From Boesenbergia rotunda (taxonomy: Eukaryota; Streptophyta; Magnoliopsida; Zingiberales; Zingiberaceae): a stretch of 64,000 nt of DNA. Location of the stretch: assembly GCA_024364735.1 (NCBI GenBank), contig JAGFNQ010001609.1, forward strand, positions 286,303-350,302, in the 5' to 3' direction. A program made the translations under genes and the position numbers. Under the pieces are notes generated by a model. That model saw only the letters and a program-made list of their open reading frames with translations, was not told where the DNA came from and searched no databases. This document shows positions 56,743 through 64,000 of this stretch, one piece after another. Position 1 is the first letter of the stretch, and every line of letters starts with the position of its first letter.

Positions 56743-57527
56743 ATGGGCTGTGTAATGTGCCATAGGATTTGGAGACAAATTTGAGTCTTAATCCTAGGGA
56801 TTTGGCACATCAAAAGTGAGTGTCATACATGAAAATATGACACTAGAACCATATTGCATGAAAATTAGTTTTCAATGTGTAGATATCATATAAACCAACG
56901 CTAGGGATGCATTGTGAAGTTATATGGACAGAGACATCAAAGGGAAGCCAAAAATAACACTTTAGGTCAAGGCTAAATTAAACCACTTAGATAGTTTTGA
57001 GTTTTGTGTCAATCTTGGGATGGATTCATTTTTAAACGTATTTTTCCCAAGTAGACATGTGTGTCACGAATCTCTTCACAAAATTTGAAAATTTGGAGAT
57101 TTATGGAATTAGTTATGCATTTATGAAATTGGGTCAGAAATGCTGAAAATAAAGGGTACCAGTCGACTGATGCAGAGGGCAGTTGACTGGTACAGTTCGG
57201 TCCAAGAACTAGAGTCTTCTATGCATCAATCGACTGATCCTCCATCAGTCGACTGATCTTTCTATTTACTCCATCAGTTGACTGATGCTTGGATCAGTCG
57301 ACTGATGTAGAGAATCTTTAAAAGAACAGCCCGCGCGGGGGCGGCCGAACCTAGGGTTTCAGCGCCGCCCCTTGTCGTTACTCATCTCCCTCGACCTCTC
57401 CAGCTACTCCAAGGCTTCCCAAGGTCCTGAAATCGTGTTCCTAGCCTTCCTCCACCATAGATCCGAATCTAGGGCAAGAAAAGCACCTTCTTTGAGTCAA
57501 CTTTGATCATTATCCATCATGCAATGA
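56743..57527 (+). other. Non-coding region of E with palindromes and a possible promoter
   Basis: No coding frame between gag and the next ORF. At 57160-57306 there are six CAGTCGACTG-type palindromes. A TATA-like TTTAAAAG (57317-57324) follows about 10 bp later, then a GC-rich and CT-rich stretch like a 5' UTR up to the ATG at 57528. This looks like a promoter for the downstream ORF. Confidence 0.5.
57160..57306. repeat. Cluster of six ATCAGTCGACTGAT-type palindromes (element E)
   Basis: Sites at 57160-57169, 57180-57189, 57225-57238, 57244-57257, 57273-57286 and 57293-57306. Two are the perfect 14-mer; the others differ by one or two C/T or G/A changes. The last two with their spacer match E's LTR at 20754-20738 type spacing (CTTGGATCAGTCGACTGATG). 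Confidence 0.92.
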
Positions 57528-58451
57528 ATGGAGAGACGGTAACAAATTGTTTGCTTTATCTTTTCATTTAGTCCATAATTCATGACTAACTCTCTATATT
57601 TTGCATGCTTTCCTTGTTTTTCCTTCTTGATTGGGTCATTATTGGTACATGCATATGGTTTTGCATTTAGGGCTAGGCAAAAGCGAAGGTTTGGTGAGGG
57701 AACTTCCCGACAACATCCCATAGATCCTGCGATACCTCGGTTCCGTTTCGAGGCCTATCGGCAGAGATTTGAACATGCCAATTTTGTTTTAATGAGTTGT
57801 CGATATCTCAATCAATTCTATTTTCAGGAGAATACTCCTCATATAATTGAGATTATCACTTATTTTGGGTTGGAAAAGATAGTGTACTGTCAGCATTATG
57901 TAAATCATGACATCTGCAAGGAGTTTTATGCAAATCTCACATGTAGTAGTACCGATGGCATAACATATGAGTCCATGGTAGGGGGAGTCACCATCTCTTT
58001 TTCACCTACATTATTAGGATCATTCTTGGGGTGTCGGGTTTTAGAAAATCCATTTACATGTTTCCCTAATATCATTGAGCCTTTAGCGTTGTCCAATGTG
58101 ACCATTGACCAAATTCACGGCCATTATTTCGATAATCCTTGACTCTTCTACAGCGTATTTTTATAGGTAGGCGCATGACTGCAGTTAGCAACATTCTTTA
58201 CAAAATTGTCCGAGACTGCATTTTGCTCATTGTCACCAAGGGGAGGTCCAAGATTTAGTTACCTCACCTGATGATAATGTATGCTTTAGAGAGGAGGCTG
58301 GGTATAGACAACGCCCGTTAGATATTCACGTCTATTTGTATTTTTCGCATGACATCTATGGGAAGATCTACATGCCATTTGGTCATATTTTGACCAAATT
58401 CTTTTCATCTAGAGGTATTGACATCACTAGAGGTCAGTTTCATCACCTGTC
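57528..58451 (+). pseudogene. Extra ORF of E, plant 'putative transposon protein' type, two exons predicted
   Basis: ATG at 57528, a very short exon 1 to 57538, a predicted 132-bp intron and exon 2 from 57671. Exon 2 begins with a basic stretch (RQKRRFGEGTSR) and carries motifs of the domain often called 'putative plant transposon protein' (PF20167 as I recall): ICKEFYANL, GVTISFSPTLLGSFLG. The first stop is at 58140-58142. Homologous codons then continue with frameshifts (MPFGHILTKFFSSRGIDIT in the 58336 frame) to the insertion of SIRE element I at 58452. Function is not known for this family; it is found as an accessory ORF of plant LTR elements. Its partner here is a copia gag. Confidence 0.6.
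57539..57670 (+). other. Predicted intron in E's extra ORF
   Basis: Donor ACG|GTAACA and acceptor GCATTTAG|GG. Splicing puts the ATG at 57528 in frame with the long open exon 2. Without splicing the nearest in-frame Met of exon 2 lies inside this interval. Confidence 0.5.
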
Positions 58452-59790
58452 TGTTGGATCGAGAAAACACGATAGTGGGGGGGTGAATATCGTGAAAACG
58501 TTTCGTATTAGAAAAGAGAATGTGCAGCGGAAATTTAACTCAAAACACACGGAACACAAGTTTTTTACTTGGTTCAGAGTCGCGGTCAGCTCCTACTCCA
58601 AGGCCCACGGTCCTTGACCATTTACTGCGGGCAATTCTATAATGGCGCAAAGATTTACAAAGATTGTTATAATAGTAGTGCAATAAAGAAAATTATACTC
58701 TTCGTTACCGACGCCCGGTGTGGATCGTACATCGGAGCAGAGGGGTCGTCGTCGGCGCTAGAATCTCGAGATCGGAGGTTTCCGGAGCAGAGCGCTTGAA
58801 CGAAGAGCGTAGAGGCGTTGGAAAATTGATGTGTTGAAGCCTTGGGGTCGAGCCCCTTTTATAGCACTCCTGGGGGCGCCCTGGACGCTGGGGGCGCCTG
58901 ACACGTGCCTTCGGATCCGAGAAACCTCATCCGAAGCTCGGTCAGCGCTTATCCCTCCAGAATCGGCCTCGGAGCTGACGGGGGCGCCCGGGACACTCGG
59001 GGTGCCCCGGTTGACTTGGTTTGCTGGCTTCGTCGCTGATTTCACTTCGATCGCTAGTTGGCTTGGACCCAGGGTGCCCGTGACATCCAGGGTGCCCAGG
59101 ACCATCAGGGCGCCCGGGAACTTGAGGGTGCCTGTCCCAGTGAGCTTCCGAAGCGGTTCTTGCTTAGTTGTTCATTTGGCATTGACCTTGGGCGCCAGGG
59201 ACCTCCCGGGCGCCTTGCCCAGCTGCTGCCCCTCTCCTTTGGGGCGTTCTGAGCTGCAGAAACACGTTCCTTTGGTCCCTGCATCCAAGGTTAGTTTCAC
59301 AACAAACAAGGCAAGAAATGTTAGGTTATTACAGCCGTAGCTGTCTTGGTTCTAACTTCGGGTCTCCCAAATGGAACCCTAGGTCGAACCGACGCCTACT
59401 GTTCCCTCGACGGGGAACGCATCCTCACCTACTCCTCTCAGGAGAGTTTACCTTTTGCCAATCGGCTCCTCCGGTTGGACTTTTGCCCGGTGCACCTGAC
59501 CAGGTCTTCGTGCCACCTTCCGAGCAGGTCTTCGGTGCCCAGCTCCTTGCCAGAGCTTTGTGCCCAGTCCTCGACCAGGACTTCGTGCCCACCTTCCGAG
59601 TAGGTCTTCGGTGCCCAGCTCCTTGCCAGGGTTTCGTGCTCAGTCCTCGACCAGGACTTCGTGCCTTGTGTACCTAGGGCTTCTTTCCTGCACACTTAGT
59701 GAACATATCAGACCAAAATAACATCTTAACTTTTGAACTCTTTGCCAATATCAAAACCCAGGTTCGACTTAGGTGCTGCCTGCACCAACA
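58452..59790 (-). repeat. 3' LTR of I
   Basis: TGTTGG...CCAACA, 1339 bp. Minus-strand TATA at 58856-58863, GGCGCC cluster about 58873-59215, and a hairpin array of H type (about 59485-59690, CAGTCCTCGACCAGGACTTC). Closest in type to H in the array and to G in the promoter region. Confidence 0.92.
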
Positions 59791-60951
59791 ATCTCCCCCT
59801 TTTTGATTTATGGCAACCCTGTTCAAAAAGTTAAGTTTAAACAAAAATAGGTAAAATTCCAATTTCATTTCCTCCCCCTGGAAGGAATCTCCCCCTAGAT
59901 TTTTCAAAGGTTCACGGGGTTTGAAAAAGTTTCTAAGTCTAAAAGGGAATTGCTTTTTCAACACATAGAACATTTTCAAAAAAAGGTTTAGAAAACATTT
60001 TCCAAAAAATTTTTTTTGGGTTGAGTACTTGGAAAATATGCACTTAGCGAATTTACATTTAGAAAATTTTCAAGTAAATTACTTAGTTTTTGCACTTTAG
60101 AAAATTTTCTAAACTTCTTCTGAAGTTTTTATTGCAAAAAGAATTTTTATCATATTTTTGAAAATTTTTCAATCTCTTTAGCACTTTAGAAAGTTTTCAA
60201 GAAAGTTTTGAAATTACTACTTAGAAACTTTTCTATTAGAGAAGTTTAACATAAGTACTTAGAAAAATGTTGAGCATAGCTTAAATCAAGTACTTAGAAA
60301 TAATTTTGAAAACAGCTTAAGTCAAGTACTTTGAAATAATTTTGAAAACAGCTTAAGTCAACTAATTTGAAATAATTTTGAAAACAGCTTAAGTCAAGTA
60401 CTTCGAAGTAATTTTGAAAACTGCTTAAGTCAAGTACTTAGAAATAATTTTGCTTTTTGAAGAAAGGAGATAAATAAAGTTTTTAAATTTTGAAAAAAAA
60501 TTTTAAACCTTCTCTCCTTTCCAATCTCTCCCCTTTTCCCATATATAAAAAAAAACAATATAGGAAAACAATATAGCAAAAGAATATAGCAAAAGAAGTA
60601 ATGTGCTGTACTGAACCAATTTAAGGTATAAGCTGGACCATATCAATTTTAATTATCTCTTTTGGGTCCTGTCTAACCCACTTAGCTACTTACTAACTGT
60701 TATAAATAGTAGCTTTCGCTAGGGTTAGTCAAGTTAAGTGTTCTGTTCAAGTCAGATTTTCTAAGCTTGACACTTAACCTGATTACTGTTTATTGGTATT
60801 TAGTGCCCCAATTACTGCAGATACACAGACTTAAGCATCTTGAATCAAGGCAAAGACCTAAGCATCTCAACCCATTCTAGGTGATCAATCAAAAGTACCC
60901 TAAGGTGCTTGTGAGATGCTGACTTCTAGATCTATAGGTGCATGCGGTTCT
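59791..60951 (-). other. Polypurine tract and 3' non-coding region of I
   Basis: AAAAAGGGGGAGAT on the minus strand at the LTR, a second tract near 59870-59895 and another near 60520-60535. Short repeats GCTTAAGTCAAGTACTTAGA (about 60250-60440). No coding frame. Confidence 0.82.
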
Positions 60952-63176
60952 TGTTAGTAATATGAGAGAAGTGTCCTATGGCAATCGCCTTATGATTGTA
61001 ATCATTTACTTTAATAAATGAATATTCACTATTTGAGTATACATGTTCGTGTATTTGATTGAGATCTTAAACTCATTTACTGAATGTCCATAATACAATT
61101 CACAGCATGAGAGAATTTGTGATGAATTCATAACTAGTGATTATCTCTACATGAGCAATTGTGAAGTATTGAAATTGTCCCTAGTCGATGAATTGATAAA
61201 TACAGGCACTATCAATTCTGTTGAGACTAGCATGGGTTATTCTCTAATCAGCTGATTCTCACTGGCTGGTGACATTGGGATGTCCGGAGATAAACATGAA
61301 TGCTAGTTAAGGGAACTAGTTCATTGGAGTGACTAGCTGTAAGACTTCATATGGTAATCTACATATGGATATGTCAATGAAGTTCTTACTGCAGCTTAAG
61401 TGCGATGTTCCTTTGACTTGCAGTGTTCAAGTCATCTTGGTCATGAAGACTTATACTTTAACATCTTAAGCAAGCATCTCCAAGGAGGTGTGGACCCAGG
61501 ATGGTTGGGTATAAGCCGAAGTGCCCGAAGACGTTTGAACATCCTACAAAGGATTCACCATTCCTTGCGAGGGGATGTATACCCAAGGCCTATCGTCGGA
61601 TTGTTACTCAAAGCCTCTGGCCAGAGCATGACATGTTCAGAGTATAAATCTCTTAAATACATGAGAGTAATTAGAATTCGTAGGACGAGAGAACATTACT
61701 TGGGCTAGGTGTGACATAGTCAGCCTAGTGGGGACTGACACACATAGACCATGTCCTGAACCAAGTGGGTATAAGATGGTGAAGGGAATGAGGCACGTTT
61801 CATTAAAGCTGCTGAAGGGTTTCAGAATAGTTTCTGAGGTCAACCGTTGATCTTTCGATTAATTGGGGATCATGATGTACTACTAGGTGCCACTCATGAT
61901 CGTTCTATAATTGGTTAATTATAGACGACCAACATAAATCGAAAGCCTATTTAGTCACACGCACTACGAGTAGTCCGAGGGATTTAAAATGAGTTGAAAA
62001 TTGGATTTTCCGATCAAGAGAGATAAGTCGAATCTGAATTTTTCAGAGACGCATCGGAAGCATAAAATGGCTAAGTCTTTTAAAGACTTATTGAACGAAT
62101 TAAATGAGTTTAATTCGTGAGATCGTGGCTTGGGTTTGGCCGGCCAAAGAGGGTCCCCACCCTCATTGTTTGGCCGGCCACAATAAGAGGGAAGAACTAA
62201 ATTGTTTGGTTCAAATTTATAAAATAAACCGCGCGTGGTTTGTCTTATAAAATTATGTATAAAGAAATTTATATAAAGAAATTTATATAAAGAGATTTAT
62301 TTATCATGGAAATTAAAATAAACCTTGGAATGGTTTATTTTATTTTATAAAATCAATAATGGATTGATTTACCATGATAAAGAAATTTATATAAAGAAAT
62401 TTATATAAAGAAATTTCTTTCCATAAAAAAAGGGGAGACATGGTTGTTTTATTATAAATTAAGTTATAATAAAAACTTGGCATAATGGAATAATTCATAG
62501 AAAAATTTATAAGATAAATTTCTTATGAAAAATTTATTCCGTTAAGAAGAGACTTGGCGATTAAGAGGCTACTATATAAAGGTACCAAGGCAAGGCTTGG
62601 AAATTAATCCAAGAGATCAAGGATTCTTGCCTAGCCTCTCTCCCTCTCCTTCACTCCCTCTCCCTCTTCTAGTGCCGCCGGCCCTAGAGCCCTCCCCCTT
62701 TGCCGTGAGCTTCCACCACCAAGAAGAAGCCGAAGAAGAAGAAGAAGCGGGCGCGACTCCTTCCTTCCTCCCGGAATCTTGATTCCGTTATTCGTTTGGT
62801 GGTTAGTTTTTCATCTCTCTCTTGGTATTCTTGTCGTGCCTTTGGAGAATCTAGTAGTTCTTGTCGGCACGAAACTCGTGGCTTTGCGAAGTCATCCCGA
62901 AGAAAACCCGTCGTGGACGCGAATAGAGGTGGAGCTTCCAAGGGACGCTACGGTTGGATCTCGTCCCTTTCTACGAGTTACGCGAGGTATTAAGTAAATT
63001 AGTTTACTTTCTGCAAAATTTTAAATGTATGATCATGTCTCCACAACATAAGGTTGCATGCTAGATACGTGGTTAAAATAATTTGAGAAATTATTTATGC
63101 TAAACCTTCCGCTGCACGTAATAAAAATTTAAAATTACGAACCCGTATGCATGTCAACATGCACCCGGTCCCAACA
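60952..63176 (+). repeat. 5' LTR of B2 (Angela)
   Basis: TGTTAGTAATATGAGAGA...CCCAACA, 2225 bp, collinear with 4784-7075. TATA box at about 62573-62580. A small ORF at 61400-61708 is part of the LTR and is not kept open in B's copy. Confidence 0.9.
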
Positions 63177-63177
63177 G

Positions 63178-63191
63178 TGGTATCAGAGTCG
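63178..63191 (+). promoter_or_regulatory. Primer binding site of B2
   Basis: TGGTATCAGAGTCG, one base after the LTR, initiator-Met type. Confidence 0.9.
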
Positions 63192-63195
63192 GTTA

Positions 63196-64000
63196 ATGTT
63201 CGACATAATCATATAATTGTTTTGCGAAAAGCTTTGTCATGATCTCAATTTTGGAAAATTTTACAATTATGGAAACTTTCCAATTATGATAAATTTTAGA
63301 TTTAGGAATTTCAAAGTTTGGAAATCCTCATGAAATTTTGCAAACTTTTGAAATATCCTAGTTTCTGAAATTTTATGATAATTGTGAAAACTTCCCATTT
63401 TTGGAAACTTTCCAATTTTGGAAAATTCCTATTTTGGAAAATTTTCAATTTTGGAATTATTCTGAAAACCTATTATGAAATCTCGCAATTTTGGGCACTT
63501 CTTTCAAGAAAGTCTAGACAAATTTATGGATTATTAATTGACAATTAATTCGAATTGGTTTTAAATTATTAACAAAATTCTTTATTTTGGATTGAGCCTC
63601 GGGGAGCCGTCCAATTTAAAGTTAGTTGTTGTAATTTAATTTCCTATTTTGAATAAAATTGTCATGTTTAATTTGGTTACGCCTCGGGGAGCGGACCAAA
63701 TTAGATTTACAACAAATTCCTTTTTTTTGGGTATCTGAGCCTCGGGGAGCCACCCAAAGAAAATAATTTGTTGAAATTAATAAATCCATAAATAAAATAT
63801 GTAATCAAATCTTAGAAATTTTGAGGTGATTCTCAAACGATAATTTCCTTATTTGATTTAAGAGGTGATGCTCTTACATATTGTTGTCTACAAAATTAAT
63901 TAGGTAAATGGTTTCCTATAGAGTTTTCTTAAATAAGATTTTCATGAAAATAATATGTGGTTGAATTAAGGGAATCTGTCTCTTAATTTAATAAGATTTG
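63196..64000 (+). other. Leader of B2 with three structured repeats
   Basis: No ORF of note. The first part (to about 63480) is built of degenerate TTTTGGAAAATTT repeats. Three copies of GCCTCGGGGAGC follow at 63595, 63681 and 63739, each flanked by its own inverted arms. The gag start must be further right. Confidence 0.75.
63590..63760. repeat. Three hairpins with shared core GCCTCGGGGAGC (leader of B2)
   Basis: Arms: TTGGA/TCCAA around the first core, TAATTTGGT/ACCAAATTA (nine pairs) around the second, TTTGGGT/ACCCAAA around the third. The core itself can fold (GC and TC with GA and GC). Arms differ between copies but stay complementary. Confidence 0.85.

Larger units (their letters stand above)
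20264..58451 (+). mobile_element. Element E: copia-type gag plus extra ORF, split by F
   Basis: E consists of a 5' LTR (20264-21009), a primer site, gag in two parts (21076-21538 and 55553-56742) around element F, a non-coding region with palindromes, and an intron-containing ORF (57528-58451) cut off by SIRE element I. The rest of E lies past the window. The two gag halves join in frame at F's target duplication, which shows they were one gene. No protease, integrase or RT is found where copia pol should begin. Left flank of the LTR is taata; its partner is outside the window. Confidence 0.8.
58452..60951 (-). mobile_element. Element I: SIRE/Maximus retrotransposon, 3' end, cut by B2
   Basis: 3' LTR (58452-59790) plus polypurine tract and 3' non-coding region on the minus strand, up to the insertion of Angela element B2 at 60952. 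The break falls in the conserved block beside GTGCATGC, with ggttct replacing the normal continuation. The coding part is beyond the window. Left flank is ctgtc. Confidence 0.9.
60952..64000 (+). mobile_element. Element B2: Angela-type Ty1/copia retrotransposon, 5' end
   Basis: Complete 5' LTR, primer site and about 0.8 kb of leader; coding sequence begins beyond the window. Same family and orientation as B. It lies in element I. Confidence 0.88.

Noticed and set aside
61400..61708. 102-codon ORF in the Angela LTR
   Set aside because: It is inside the U3 of B2; the matching part of B (about 5233-5540) is not open in the same way.

Overview
The window is plant nuclear DNA made almost wholly of LTR retrotransposons inserted into one another. 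I see no host gene, rRNA gene, ordinary tRNA gene, CRISPR array or prokaryotic feature. The lineages present are angiosperm ones: Ty1/copia SIRE/Maximus, Ty1/copia Angela, Ty3/gypsy Tat (two RNase H domains and an antisense extra gene), and several non-autonomous elements. Introns, TATA boxes, methionine-tRNA primer sites (TGGTATCAGAG) and TG...CA LTR ends with 5-bp target duplications fit this. It looks like heterochromatic or intergenic DNA of a large-genome plant; the species cannot be named from the sequence.

Layout, with element names used below. A (1-4283, +) is the 3' part of a SIRE element, sitting in the RNase H of B (4284-7075, +, Angela), which sits in the 5' LTR of C (7076-20263, +, a degraded copia-like element). 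C's interior is split by D (8012-19906, -, Tat gypsy), whose tandem repeats hold solo LTR S1 (11818-15052). C is cut again at 20264 by E (20264 to beyond the window, +). E has a copia-type gag followed by an intron-containing ORF of the plant 'putative transposon protein' type. E's gag is split by F (21539-55552, -), a non-coding LTR element. Each LTR of F has taken a SIRE element: G (24095-39803, -), which carries solo LTRs S2 (27013-30589) and S3 (32127-34457), and H (44637-53955, +), complete with a perfect ctcag duplication. E resumes at 55553-58451, where SIRE element I (58452-60951, -) interrupts it; I is itself cut by Angela element B2 (60952 to beyond the window, +).

The nesting is five deep (C > E > F > G > S2/S3), which gives a relative order of insertion. 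Target duplications were read directly for S1 (tttat), S2 (gtagt), S3 (caatt) and H (ctcag) as perfect, and for D (ctgca/ctgaa), F (gattt/gattc) and G (gaaat/gaaag) with one mismatch each.

No element visible here is fully intact. All pol and gag genes carry stops or frameshifts, though SIRE gag of G (441 residues) and the RT/RNase H blocks of A, G and H are long and well preserved. The most interesting non-protein signals are: tandem hairpins with compensating stem changes in the SIRE U3; three hairpins with a shared GCCTCGGGGAGC core in the Angela leader; a palindrome (ATCAGTCGACTGAT) shared by unrelated elements; a spliced antisense gene with its own TATA box in D; and a tRNA-like block just upstream of the promoter in all three solo LTRs.
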